DNA from: Clostridiales bacterium
Lineage (GTDB): Bacteria > Bacillota > Clostridia > Oscillospirales > Oscillospiraceae
Assembly: GCA_019415645.1 (NCBI GenBank)
Contig: DXYV01000004.1
Coordinates: 72,640-136,639, forward strand
Direction of reading: 5' to 3'
Length of the DNA stretch: 64,000 nt
Within the stretch, counting starts at the first letter, position 1. Each line of letters starts with the position of its first letter. Both the position numbers and the translations under genes were made by a program. Below the pieces are notes generated by a model. The model was given only the letters and a program-made list of their open reading frames with translations. It searched no databases and was not told the origin of the DNA. Positions 34,824 to 43,457 of the stretch are shown here, in pieces.

Positions 34824-34889
34824 GAAAAGGGGGTGTCCCCCTTTTCTCTCCTTCTTTGGGTACTTTTCTTGGAGAAGCAAGAAAAGTAC
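34824..34889 (-). repeat. Two-hairpin intergenic element, copy C (minus strand)
   Basis: Read on the minus strand: hairpin I 12-bp stem (34889-34878 / 34871-34860), 13-nt linker beginning CCAAAGA, hairpin II GAAAAGGGGG / CCCCCTTTTC (34846-34824). Same order and spacing as copies A and B with different but still paired stem bases. Confidence 0.7.
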
Positions 34890-35048
34890 AAACGTCTCTC
34901 GGAGAAACCGCCTGCGGGCAGAACGGAGAAAAGGGCCAATGTCTGCGCCAACTGCCGCAGCTGTTGGCGGCAAAGCGTTGGCCCGGCCGGATTTTCCGCT
35001 CTATATGACATAGAATACCTGCAGACTGGCTAGAATGGAGGTGCGGGC

Positions 35049-36827
35049 ATGGCGATCCCGGAACAATTTTTGGAAGAACTCAATGCCCGCCTCGACATTG
35101 TGGACGTGGTGAGCCAGTATGTCTCCCTGAACAAAAAGGGCGGAAATTATTGGGGCCTGTGCCCCTTCCATCACGAGAGGACGCCCTCCTTCGCGGTATC
35201 CCAGGACAAACAGATCTTTCACTGCTTCGGCTGCAACAAGGGCGGCGGAGCCGTCCGCTTTGTGATGGAGATGGAAAACCTGTCCTTTCCGGACGCGGTG
35301 CGCAAGCTGGCGGCGCAGGCGGGTCTGGAGATGCCTGAGGAGGAGCGCGGCGCGGGCGAATGGCGCAGGCGGAAAGAGCGTATCCTGGAGCTGAACAAGG
35401 AGGCGGCCCGCTTCTACCGGGAAAACCTGAAAACGCCGGAGGGCGCTCAGGTGGCGGACTATATCCGCAAACGGGCCATCTCGCCCCGATTCTCCGCCCG
35501 GTTCGGCCTGGGCGCGGCCAGCGACGCCTGGGACACCCTGATCAAGGCCATGACGGCCAAGGGCTACGACAAGCGGGACCTGCTGGATGCGGGCCTGGCG
35601 GTGGCCGGAAAGAACGGCGGAATCTACGATAAATTCCGCAACCGGCTGATGCTGCCGGTCATCGACGTGCGGGGAGATGTGATCGGATTCACCAGCCGGG
35701 TCATGGACGACTCCACCCCCAAATACCTGAACACGCCGGAGACCGCCATCTTCAAAAAGCGTTCCATCCTCTATGGATTGAATTACGCCAAAAACAGCAA
35801 GCGGCCAAACCTGATTTTGGTGGAGGGTAACATCGACGTCATTACCCTCCATCAGGCGGGCTTTGACAACGCCATCGCCACCATGGGGACCGCTTTGACA
35901 GAGGAACATATCCGTATCCTGTCCAAATACACCAAAGAGCTGGTGCTCTGCTACGACAACGACAACGCGGGCGATGAGGCGACCCAGCGGGCGCTGGGGC
36001 TGCTGCGCAACGCGGACTTCGCCGTAAAGGTGCTGCGTCTGCCCCGCCGGAGAACGGAGCGCGGCGAGCTGGTGAAGCAGGACGCGGACGACTATATCAA
36101 AAATCAGGGACCGGAGGCCTTCGACGGCCTGCTCAACCGCAGTGAGAACTCAGTGGAGTACCGGATGCGGACCATCCGGGACCAGTATGACCTGAACGAG
36201 GACGAGGGGCGGGCCGGCTATCTGCAGGCCGCCGCCGCCCTGATCGCCTCGTTGCCCAGCCCGGTGGAGCGGGAGATCTACGCCGGCCGGGCGGCCGAGC
36301 TGGGGGATATTTCCCGGGAAGCCATGCTCCAGGAGGTGGAGCGGGTGCGCAAGCGGCGGGCGTGGGAGGCGCGCAAAAAGCAGGAGCGCAAGGACCTGAC
36401 GCCCATGCAGCAGCTCCAGCCCAAGGAACGGGAGCTGCGCTATCAGAATTTGCGCTCCGCCCGGGCGGAGGAGGGCATTCTGCGCATCGTACTGCTGGAT
36501 GCCACCTATTTTCAGCAGCTGGACGGTCTGCGGGGGGAGCAGTTTTCCTCCCCGCTGCTGGGGCGGGTGTACGAGAGCCTGCGCCGCCGCTGGGAGGCGG
36601 ACAAGCCCGTGACACTGGCCGCTCTGGATGGGGAACTGACGGCGGCGGAGGCCGACCATATCGCCGCCATCGCTCAGGAGCCCCAGCCCCGTAACACGGC
36701 TCAGGCCGCCCTTCGGGATTACGTAAGCATTATTCAGCAGGAGGCGGCGTTCCGGACCAAGGACCCGGACGACCTGCTCTCCATTCGCGCGAAACTCAAA
36801 GAGAAAAAAGGCTATGGAGGATCATGA
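35049..36827 (+). CDS. dnaG: DNA primase
   Basis: ATG 35049 after GGAGGTG. 592 residues. CHC2 zinc finger (Cys38, His41, Cys59, Cys62 in CPFHHERTPSF and FHCFGC), RNA-polymerase core, TOPRIM domain (LVEGNIDVI, CYDNDNAG) and a C-terminal helicase-binding region. Synthesises primers at the replication fork. Its stop codon lies just before the rpoD start, forming the usual primase-sigma operon. Confidence 0.97.
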   Translation: MAIPEQFLEELNARLDIVDVVSQYVSLNKKGGNYWGLCPFHHERTPSFAVSQDKQIFHCFGCNKGGGAVRFVMEMENLSFPDAVRKLAAQAGLEMPEEERGAGEWRRRKERILELNKEAARFYRENLKTPEGAQVADYIRKRAISPRFSARFGLGAASDAWDTLIKAMTAKGYDKRDLLDAGLAVAGKNGGIYDKFRNRLMLPVIDVRGDVIGFTSRVMDDSTPKYLNTPETAIFKKRSILYGLNYAKNSKRPNLILVEGNIDVITLHQAGFDNAIATMGTALTEEHIRILSKYTKELVLCYDNDNAGDEATQRALGLLRNADFAVKVLRLPRRRTERGELVKQDADDYIKNQGPEAFDGLLNRSENSVEYRMRTIRDQYDLNEDEGRAGYLQAAAALIASLPSPVEREIYAGRAAELGDISREAMLQEVERVRKRRAWEARKKQERKDLTPMQQLQPKERELRYQNLRSARAEEGILRIVLLDATYFQQLDGLRGEQFSSPLLGRVYESLRRRWEADKPVTLAALDGELTAAEADHIAAIAQEPQPRNTAQAALRDYVSIIQQEAAFRTKDPDDLLSIRAKLKEKKGYGGS

Positions 36828-36829
36828 CC

Positions 36830-38143
36830 ATGAGTGAAAAGAAAAAAGGAACCAAAAAAGTGCTGGATGTGGTGGATGAGAACGTGGTGGCCGAGCTGGC
36901 CAGCGCGGAGAAATTTGCCGCGGGCAAGGCCGAGATCCTGAAAATCGTAGAGGGTATGCAGGGCGCCGACAAGCTGGGCGAGCTGCTGGACACCTGCCGG
37001 AAAAAGGGCAAGGTCTCGGGCACCGACCTGATGGTGGTGCTGGAGGGCATGAATCTGGAATCCGACCAGATGGATAAGGTTTACGATATTTTGGAGAATA
37101 TGGGCATCGAGACCATCTCGGAAGAGGACCTGCTGCCCGAACTGGACGACGACATCGTGCCGCCGGTGGATGAGCTGGAGGACATTCCCGAAGAGGAGAT
37201 CGTGGACCCCAACACACTGGTGGATTCCTTTGGAATCGACGATCCGGTGCGGATGTATCTCAAGGAGATCGGCAAGGTCAATCTGCTCAGCCCGGAGCGG
37301 GAAATCGAACTGGCTCAAGCCATGGGCGCAGGCAATGAGGCCAAGAGCCAGATGGAGGACCCGGACGCGAATCTGGATGAGGAAACCCGCAAGGAACTGC
37401 AGAAGCTGGTCAAGAAGGGCGAGAGCGCCAAGCAGGAGCTGGCGGAGGCCAACCTGCGTCTGGTGGTGTCCATTGCCAAGCGCTATGTGGGCCGGGGCAT
37501 GCTCTTCCTGGATCTGATTCAGGAGGGCAATCTGGGTCTGATCAAAGCGGTAGAGAAGTTTGACTACACCAAGGGCTACAAATTCTCCACCTACGCTACC
37601 TGGTGGATTCGGCAGGCCATCACCCGGGCCATCGCCGACCAGGCCCGAACCATCCGCATCCCCGTCCACATGGTGGAGACCATCAACAAGGTCATCCGGG
37701 TGTCCCGCCAGCTGCTCCAGGAGCTGGGACACGACCCCACCCCCGAGGAGATTTCCGAGGAGATGTCCATGCCGGTGGATAAGGTGCGGGAGATTTTGAA
37801 GATCGCCCAGGAGCCGGTCTCTCTGGAGACGCCCATCGGCGAGGAGGAGGATTCCCACCTGGGTGACTTTATCCCTGATGAGGATGCCTCCGAGCCCTCT
37901 GAGGCCGCGTCCTTCACCCTGCTCAAGGAACAGCTGGTGGATGTGCTGTCTACCCTGACGCCCCGGGAGGAGAAGGTGCTCAAGCTGCGTTTCGGCATTG
38001 AGGACGGCCGCACCCGCACCCTGGAGGAAGTGGGCAAGGAGTTCAACGTCACCCGGGAGCGCATCCGTCAGATCGAGGCCAAGGCCCTCCGGAAACTGCG
38101 CCACCCGAGCCGCTCCAAAAAGCTGAAGGATTTCCTGAACTAA
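36830..38143 (+). CDS. rpoD: Primary RNA polymerase sigma factor (sigma-70/SigA)
   Basis: ATG 36830 (MSEKKKG) is 9 nt from GGAGG; in-frame ATG 36824 is only 3 nt away and overlaps the dnaG stop. 437 residues. Region 1.1 (~20-95), region 1.2 (DPVRMYLKEIG), region 2 (NLRLVVSIAKRYVGRGM, YATWWIRQAI), region 3, and region 4 helix-turn-helix (EEVGKEFNVTRERIRQIE, KALRKLRHPSR). Housekeeping sigma responsible for the TTGACA/TATAAT promoters listed here. Confidence 0.97.
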   Translation: MSEKKKGTKKVLDVVDENVVAELASAEKFAAGKAEILKIVEGMQGADKLGELLDTCRKKGKVSGTDLMVVLEGMNLESDQMDKVYDILENMGIETISEEDLLPELDDDIVPPVDELEDIPEEEIVDPNTLVDSFGIDDPVRMYLKEIGKVNLLSPEREIELAQAMGAGNEAKSQMEDPDANLDEETRKELQKLVKKGESAKQELAEANLRLVVSIAKRYVGRGMLFLDLIQEGNLGLIKAVEKFDYTKGYKFSTYATWWIRQAITRAIADQARTIRIPVHMVETINKVIRVSRQLLQELGHDPTPEEISEEMSMPVDKVREILKIAQEPVSLETPIGEEEDSHLGDFIPDEDASEPSEAASFTLLKEQLVDVLSTLTPREEKVLKLRFGIEDGRTRTLEEVGKEFNVTRERIRQIEAKALRKLRHPSRSKKLKDFLN

Positions 38144-38155
38144 TTCGAAAATAGG

Positions 38156-38199
38156 AACCGGCTCCGCCGCTCCCCGACGGAGCGGCGGAGCCGGTTTTT
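38156..38199 (+). terminator. dnaG-rpoD terminator
   Basis: 18-bp stem (38156-38173 / 38179-38196), 5-nt loop, T5. Confidence 0.92.
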
Positions 38200-38254
38200 C
38201 AGAGCCGCTGAGTCGATGCGGCAGCCAATTCATCACACAGGAAAGGAAATGATT

Positions 38255-40060
38255 ATGACAAACACCGATCCGATTCGTGCCCGGGACCAAATCAAAAAAG
38301 AAGATACCTGGGCCATTGAGGACATTTTTCCCTCCGACCGGGCTTGGTGGGATGCCTTTGCCCAGGCGAAGGGCTATGTGGACCAGGTGGCCGCCTTCCG
38401 GGGCCGTCTGGGGGAAAGCGGCGCGGTCCTGCTGGACTTTTTCCGGCTGAACGACGCCATGAGCGAGTCCTTTGACGCACTGGGCAATTACGCCCAGCGC
38501 AAGGGGGACGAGGATACCCGGGTGGCGGTCTATCAGGATATGGTGGCCCAGTTGACCACCCTGCTGGTGGCCATCAACCAGGCGGGCGCCTTTGAAACGC
38601 CGGAGGTGCTGGCCATTTCCGACGAGACGCTGGACCGCTTTTATGCGGAGACGCCGGGACTGGAGCACTATCGGCTCTACCTGACCCGCCTGCGCCGGAA
38701 GAAGGAGCACGTCCTCTCCCCGTCGGAAGAGGCGCTGCTGGCCTCAGCGGGAGAGATGGCCCAGGCGCCGGACAACATCTACTCCATGCTCAACGATGCG
38801 GACCTGGCCTTCCCGGAGGCGGAGGACAGCCAGGGTAAGAAGTATCCGGTCACCCACGGCACCTATATCCCCCTGATGCAGTCCAAGGACCGCACTCTGC
38901 GCAAGTCGGCCTTCCAGAGCCTCTATGGGGTGTATGGGCAGTTCCGCAACACCTCGGCGGCCATCCTCTCGGCGCAGGCCCGGCAGCTGCTGTTCTTTGC
39001 GCGGGCCCGGAAGTATCCCTCCACTCTCCACGCCGCCCTGGACCAGACCGAGGTGCCGGTGGAGGTCTACCACAATCTGATCGACGCGGTCCACCAGAAC
39101 ATGGGCCAGATGTATCGCTATGTGGCCCTGCGCAAGAAGCTGATGGGTGTGGACGAGCTGCATATGTACGACCTCTACGCCCCCATTGTGGCCGATGTGG
39201 AGATGAATCTCACCTTTGACGAGGCCAAACAGCTGGCGGTGGAAGCGCTGAAGCCCATGGGCGAGTTCTATGGGAGCATCCTCAGGGAGGGACTGGAGCA
39301 CCGCTGGATCGACGTGTATGAGAACCCCGGCAAGCGTTCGGGCGCCTATTCGGCCGGCGCGCGGGTCCACCCCTTTGTGCTGCTCAACTACGCCGGGACC
39401 CTCAACGACGCGTTTACCCTGGTGCATGAGATGGGCCACGCCATTCACTCCTATCTCTCCAACCAGAATCAGAGCATCACCTATGCCGACTACGTGATTT
39501 TTGTGGCGGAGGTGGCCTCCACCTGCAACGAGGCCCTGCTGATGGAGCATCTTCTGTCGGTAACCACCGACAAGCGCCGTCGCGCCTATCTGATCAACTA
39601 CTTCCTGGAGCAGTTCCGGACCACCCTGTACCGCCAGACCATGTTCGCGGAATTTGAGCTGAAGATCAACGAAATGGCCCAGCGGGGCGAGGGCCTGACG
39701 GCCGAGGCCCTGTGCGCCCTGTACCGGGAGCTGAATGTGCAGTATTTTGGCCCGGATATGGTGGTGGATGAGGAGATTGCTCTGGAGTGGGCGCGAATCC
39801 CGCACTTCTACTACAACTATTATGTCTACCAATACGCCACCGGCTATGCGGCGGCCATCGCGCTGTCCCGGCGCATCCTGCGGGAGGGCGCGCCTGCGGT
39901 GGAGGACTATCTCAGCTTCCTGAAGGGCGGCTGCTCCGCGGACCCCATCACACTGCTCAAGGGCGCTGGGGTGGACATGGCCACCCCTCAGCCCATCAAC
40001 GAGGCCCTGAGCCTGTTCGGCACGCTCATTGACGAGATGGAACAGCTGATGGAGTCATAA
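38255..40060 (+). CDS. pepF: Oligoendopeptidase F (M3B metallopeptidase)
   Basis: ATG 38255 chosen: AGGAAAGG is ~8 nt upstream, whereas ATG 38249 abuts it. 601 residues, standard PepF length. Zinc motif HEMGH (391-395) with a downstream Glu in EVASTCNEALL. N-terminal all-helical cap. Cytosolic enzyme cleaving peptides of roughly 7-17 residues. No signal peptide. Flanked by the rpoD terminator and a long palindrome. Confidence 0.95.
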   Translation: MTNTDPIRARDQIKKEDTWAIEDIFPSDRAWWDAFAQAKGYVDQVAAFRGRLGESGAVLLDFFRLNDAMSESFDALGNYAQRKGDEDTRVAVYQDMVAQLTTLLVAINQAGAFETPEVLAISDETLDRFYAETPGLEHYRLYLTRLRRKKEHVLSPSEEALLASAGEMAQAPDNIYSMLNDADLAFPEAEDSQGKKYPVTHGTYIPLMQSKDRTLRKSAFQSLYGVYGQFRNTSAAILSAQARQLLFFARARKYPSTLHAALDQTEVPVEVYHNLIDAVHQNMGQMYRYVALRKKLMGVDELHMYDLYAPIVADVEMNLTFDEAKQLAVEALKPMGEFYGSILREGLEHRWIDVYENPGKRSGAYSAGARVHPFVLLNYAGTLNDAFTLVHEMGHAIHSYLSNQNQSITYADYVIFVAEVASTCNEALLMEHLLSVTTDKRRRAYLINYFLEQFRTTLYRQTMFAEFELKINEMAQRGEGLTAEALCALYRELNVQYFGPDMVVDEEIALEWARIPHFYYNYYVYQYATGYAAAIALSRRILREGAPAVEDYLSFLKGGCSADPITLLKGAGVDMATPQPINEALSLFGTLIDEMEQLMES

Positions 40061-40071
40061 AAGACGCAAAG

Positions 40072-40114
40072 ACACCGCTATGGGGCGACAGAGTCTGTCG
40101 CCCCATAGCGGTGT
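40072..40114. terminator. Palindrome after pepF
   Basis: 21-bp arms (40072-40092 / 40094-40114) around a single central base; no T-run. Likely a terminator or RNA-stabilising hairpin. Confidence 0.6.
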
Positions 40115-40163
40115 TGGCATATCCAGAAAGTCAGAAATAGAAAAAATTGGTTGTTATCCGTAG

Positions 40164-40191
40164 TTGCAATTTGGGGCGGATGTGCTACAAT
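40164..40191 (+). promoter_or_regulatory. Promoter of the stalk-domain protein gene
   Basis: TTGCAA (40164-40169), 16 bp, TACAAT (40186-40191); a second TACAAT overlaps at 40191-40196. Confidence 0.55.
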
Positions 40192-40296
40192 ACAATCAGA
40201 ATGGCCGCAATGGGCGGCCGGACCGGTCAAAGGCCGGCGCGGAGGGCTCACGGAGCCAAGCCGCGGAATATCAGCAAGGAAAAGGAGAAAACGACC

Positions 40297-41778
40297 ATGA
40301 AGAATTGGAAAAAGCGGGCGCTGTCGGGGCTGAGCTGCGCGGCGCTGCTGACGGGACTCCTGGGGACCGGAGCGTTTGCCGCGGAGGCCGGAACGGCCAG
40401 CGCCATCGGCGTGGAGCTGAACGGCCAGGCAATGACCTTTACCGACGCGGTTCCGGAGGCCGATCAGGGGCGCACCTTCCTGCCCTTCCGGGCGGTGTTC
40501 GAGGCCTTGGGTGCAGAGGTGGGCTATGACAACGCCACCAAAACAGTGTCTGCGACCCGGGGCGATACCACGGTGAGCATGGTGGTGGGCGAAACGCAGG
40601 CCACGGTGACGGAGAACGGCGTGACCACCACGCTGCCCATGGATGTGGCCGCTTATGCCAAGAACAACCGTACCTATGTGCCCGTCCGCTTTGCGGCGCA
40701 GGCGCTGGGCTGCACTGTGGGATGGGATAACACCGCCAAAACCGTCATTCTGGTGGACACCCAGACGCTGATCGACGAGGCTGTGCAGGACAAGTCGTTC
40801 TCTCTGCTGGAGAAATACATGGCGTACTCCAATCAGTTCAATGAGGGTAACTGGAGCATGACCGCGGAGATGTCCATGCTGATGTCGATGATGGCCACGG
40901 AGGTTCTGAACATGAGCGGGTCCGTGACCGGAATCACGGCGGATACCTCTGCCGGGGAGATGACCATGGAGCTGAACATGGACATGAGCGGCCTGATCGC
41001 GCTGCTGACCCAGATGACCGGACTCACGGAGGAAGAGGTCCTGGCGGACAGCAATCTGACGGCGGACGACCTGAAGATGGACGTGACCATGGAGATGCGC
41101 ATGGACCTGGAAGGCGGAATGCTGTATCTGCTGATTTCCGGTCTGCCCGAGGATTCCGGCCTGCCGGCGGATACCTGGCTGTCCATGGATCTGAACGAGG
41201 TAATGGCACAGGCGGGGCTGGATCTGGACCAACTGATGAGCCTGAGCCAGAGCTTTGATCCTGCGGCCGCTGCGGCGGCTCAGGTCTCCCTGCTGAATCT
41301 GACCGACGCGGACACTGCCTATCAGACAGTGACCGATGCCGTGAATGCTGCTGTGGCTGCCCTGACCGACGACGCCTTCACCCAGGACGGACTGGTCTAC
41401 ACCAACGAGATGGACACGGAACTGGGAACCGTGGTTTTGACGCTGACCACCAACACCACCGGCGAGGTGGTGGGCTATGAGATGACAGCCGATTTGAGCA
41501 TCGACCTCGCCGACCTGGGTGTGGACACCTCCAGCCTGGCCGCGCTGGGGCTTTCGGCGGACACCATCGAGCTGACGATGGAGACCTCTATGGATGCGGA
41601 ACACGCCATGACTGCTGCGGTTACGATGGATGCGGGTACGCTGGTCAGCTTTACCATGACCATGAACGGCCAATATTCTGAGACGGACGAGACGCCGGAG
41701 ACGACCCTGCCCGCCGGCGCGAACGTAGTGGATTACTACGAGTGGCTCGCCACAAGCGCGGCGGCTGCGCAGGCCTGA
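40297..41778 (+). CDS. Secreted protein with copper-amine-oxidase-N (stalk) domain
   Basis: ATG 40297 after AAAGGAG. 493 residues. Signal peptide ~1-29 (ends AFA), followed by a Cu_amine_oxidN1/stalk domain (~35-145) marked by FLPFRAVFEALGAEVGYD and YVPVRFAAQALGCTVGWD, which recur in clostridial envelope proteins and have no known catalytic role. The C-terminal ~340 residues are rich in Met, Thr and acidic residues (repeated MTxEM/LNMDMS patterns) and resemble a lipoprotein-like beta-sheet domain I cannot name. No anchor motif is visible, so probably released or wall-associated. Confidence 0.8.
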   Translation: MKNWKKRALSGLSCAALLTGLLGTGAFAAEAGTASAIGVELNGQAMTFTDAVPEADQGRTFLPFRAVFEALGAEVGYDNATKTVSATRGDTTVSMVVGETQATVTENGVTTTLPMDVAAYAKNNRTYVPVRFAAQALGCTVGWDNTAKTVILVDTQTLIDEAVQDKSFSLLEKYMAYSNQFNEGNWSMTAEMSMLMSMMATEVLNMSGSVTGITADTSAGEMTMELNMDMSGLIALLTQMTGLTEEEVLADSNLTADDLKMDVTMEMRMDLEGGMLYLLISGLPEDSGLPADTWLSMDLNEVMAQAGLDLDQLMSLSQSFDPAAAAAAQVSLLNLTDADTAYQTVTDAVNAAVAALTDDAFTQDGLVYTNEMDTELGTVVLTLTTNTTGEVVGYEMTADLSIDLADLGVDTSSLAALGLSADTIELTMETSMDAEHAMTAAVTMDAGTLVSFTMTMNGQYSETDETPETTLPAGANVVDYYEWLATSAAAAQA

Positions 41779-41810
41779 CAGAACGGAACATTTTCCTGAC
41801 TTCCCGTGTA

Positions 41811-41854
41811 AAAAAGCATGCCGGATGTCCGAATGGACATCCGGCATGCTTTTT
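41811..41854. terminator. Bidirectional terminator
   Basis: Perfect 20-bp arms (41811-41830 / 41835-41854) with A5 at the left and T5 at the right, between convergent genes. Confidence 0.93.
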
Positions 41855-41867
41855 GCTTGTTCTCCGC

Positions 41868-42449
41868 TCAGAAGAAGAGCGCGACGGCGCAGTAGACCAG
41901 GAGAAGGGCCATAATGGTATTGGTGATTCGGGCGTATTTGGAGAACAGGACCCGGAATAATGAGCCGAAGGCAGACCAGCAGAGGGTAAAGGCAAAGCCG
42001 ATGAACGCCAGCAGCAGCGCGAAGCCGATCAGGGGAAGCAGCTGACCGACATACCAGGGCAGGATGTAAGCCTCCAGAGAGACGATGCCGTAGACATAGA
42101 TTTTCGGGTTGAGAAACTGGAGGACGAGACCGGAGAGGAAACCGCTGCGGGAGTGGTCCTCCGAGAGAGCGGAGGAGCTGCGGAAGGTGTGCCAGGCCAG
42201 CCAGAGCAGGTAGGCCGCGCCCATGATCAGCAGAGGAAGCTTGACCTTGGGGAGCAGGGCGGACAGCAGAGAGCAGAACAGCGTGCACAGAAGCATCACG
42301 ACGGAAAATCCAACCCAGACGCCGAAGTTGAAGGGGAGCGCGCCCCGGAACCCCAGGCGGCTGGCGTTGGACATGGACAGAATGTTGTTGGGGCCCGGCG
42401 TGACCGCAGTGACCACGGCATAGGTCAAAAAGTGAAACCAGCTGAACAT
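41868..42449 (-). CDS. LysE-family amino acid/metabolite exporter
   Basis: ATG 42449 after AGGAGGAGG on the minus strand. 193 residues with about six membrane helices. The N-terminal TPGPNNILSMSNASRLG is the LysE/RhtB signature. Exports amino acids or related metabolites across the cytoplasmic membrane. Divergent from an XRE-cupin regulator that probably controls it through the shared 110-bp AT-rich region. Confidence 0.9.
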   Translation of the reverse strand: MFSWFHFLTYAVVTAVTPGPNNILSMSNASRLGFRGALPFNFGVWVGFSVVMLLCTLFCSLLSALLPKVKLPLLIMGAAYLLWLAWHTFRSSSALSEDHSRSGFLSGLVLQFLNPKIYVYGIVSLEAYILPWYVGQLLPLIGFALLLAFIGFAFTLCWSAFGSLFRVLFSKYARITNTIMALLLVYCAVALFF

Positions 42450-42518
42450 GAAATCGTTGACCTCCTCCTGAAAAACCATTATAATGGATAAAAAGTTCAA
42501 GATACTAAATTCTTTTAT

Positions 42519-42547
42519 ATTATATGATTAGTCTAATATATTGTCAA
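42519..42547 (-). promoter_or_regulatory. Consensus promoter of the exporter with embedded dyad
   Basis: Minus strand TTGACA (42547-42542), 17 bp, TATAAT (42524-42519). The dyad ATTAG-T-CTAAT (42527-42537) lies inside the spacer, an obvious repressor position for the divergent XRE-cupin protein. Confidence 0.75.
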
Positions 42548-42566
42548 TAGGGGGAGGCGATGTTTT

Positions 42567-43121
42567 TTGAACATCACACATGCGGTGGCAAGCAACTGCA
42601 AACGGGTCCGGGAGGAGAAAAAATTGACGCTGGATCATGCGGCGGCGGTCACGGGAGTTTCCAGGAGTATGCTGGCCCAGATCGAGAAGGGGGATGTAAA
42701 TCCCACGATCTCGGTGCTGTGGAAGATCGCCAACGGATACAAGGTGTCCTTCACCACGCTGGTGGAGCCGGAGAACCTGCCCACCCAGGTGCTGCGGGCG
42801 GGAAGCATGGAGCCCATCGTGGAGGACGGCGGAGGATACGTCAACTATCCCGCGTTCCCCTTTGATGAGCGCCTCTCCTTCGAGACTTACCGCATCGCCA
42901 TCCGCCTGGGAGGTCATCTGGAGGCGCAGCCCCATATGGCGGGCACGGAGGAGCTGATCACCGTCTTTTCCGGCCGGGTGGAGATCGGCGTGGGTGAAGA
43001 GACTTTTTTGCTGGAGACCGGGGATTCCATCCGGTTTCGGGCAGATGTGCCCCACTCCTACCGCAACTGCGGAACCGAGAGCGTCCAGCTGAGCATGATT
43101 ATTTATTATGGTGCGTCATAG
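42567..43121 (+). CDS. XRE-family transcriptional regulator with C-terminal cupin
   Basis: TTG start 42567: GGGGAGG (42551-42557) is 9 nt upstream, and the nearby ATG 42560 is in another frame. 184 residues. HTH_3 (~8-62, LDHAAAVTGVSRSMLAQIEKG) plus a cupin domain (~105-180, GTEELITVFSGRVEIGVG, ETGDSIRFRADVPHSY). Such regulators sense a small molecule through the cupin and commonly repress an adjacent amino-acid exporter. Confidence 0.9.
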   Translation: MNITHAVASNCKRVREEKKLTLDHAAAVTGVSRSMLAQIEKGDVNPTISVLWKIANGYKVSFTTLVEPENLPTQVLRAGSMEPIVEDGGGYVNYPAFPFDERLSFETYRIAIRLGGHLEAQPHMAGTEELITVFSGRVEIGVGEETFLLETGDSIRFRADVPHSYRNCGTESVQLSMIIYYGAS

Positions 43122-43127
43122 CAGGCC

Positions 43128-43179
43128 AAACAGCGGAGAGGGCGTACGCGCAGCTGCGCGTACGCCCTCTCCGCTGTTT
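43128..43179. terminator. 26-bp perfect palindrome between convergent genes
   Basis: Arms 43128-43153 and 43154-43179 are exact complements, ending in CTGTTT. Shared transcription stop for the regulator (plus) and the thioredoxin-like operon (minus). Confidence 0.85.
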
Positions 43180-43193
43180 GAGATTTGATTCGC

Positions 43194-43457
43194 TCAGGCT
43201 TCCAGGGCCCGCTGGAAGGCGGCGGCCACCAGGGACTTGTCCTTCACGCCCTCATAGAGCTTCTCGGAGCCCAGATAGTAGGTGGGCACCAGCCAGTAGT
43301 CGTACTGGTCGGCGAGCTCCGGCTGCTTATGTTCGTCAATGAGCGTTAAGGGCACGTCTTTGAATTCGGGGTGCTCCGCAAACAGCTCCTCCTGCCAGCG
43401 CATCGCGTTGGCGCAGTGGGGGCAGCCGTCAAAATAAAACAGGGTCAGCTCCTTCAT
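43194..43457 (-). CDS. Small thioredoxin/glutaredoxin-like protein (CPHC)
   Basis: ATG 43457 overlaps the stop of the upstream pseudouridine synthase gene (ATGA). 87 residues: beta-strand LTLFYFDGCPHCANAM with a CPHC redox pair, then WLVPTYYLGSEKLYEG, which contains the cis-Pro of the thioredoxin fold. Likely thiol-disulphide oxidoreductase; the partner is unknown. Last gene of a three-gene coupled operon. Confidence 0.85.
   Translation of the reverse strand: MKELTLFYFDGCPHCANAMRWQEELFAEHPEFKDVPLTLIDEHKQPELADQYDYWLVPTYYLGSEKLYEGVKDKSLVAAAFQRALEA

Larger units (their letters stand above)
34230..35048. other. Repeat-rich intergenic gap without a credible gene
   Basis: The gap between dgt and dnaG holds two-hairpin elements B and C, the second copy of the 59-bp repeat, and the inverted copy of the 69-bp repeat. 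Open frames here (e.g. 34479-35033) cross these repeats, lack ribosome-binding sites and have no recognisable protein features. No strong dnaG promoter was found. Confidence 0.7.

Noticed and set aside
34479..35033. 184-codon plus-strand frame in the repeat-rich gap
   Set aside because: Crosses two dispersed repeats and a two-hairpin element, lacks a ribosome site and recognisable protein character.
42560..42865. ATG-started frame overlapping the XRE-cupin gene
   Set aside because: The alternative frame lacks domain features; the TTG 42567 frame encodes intact HTH and cupin domains.
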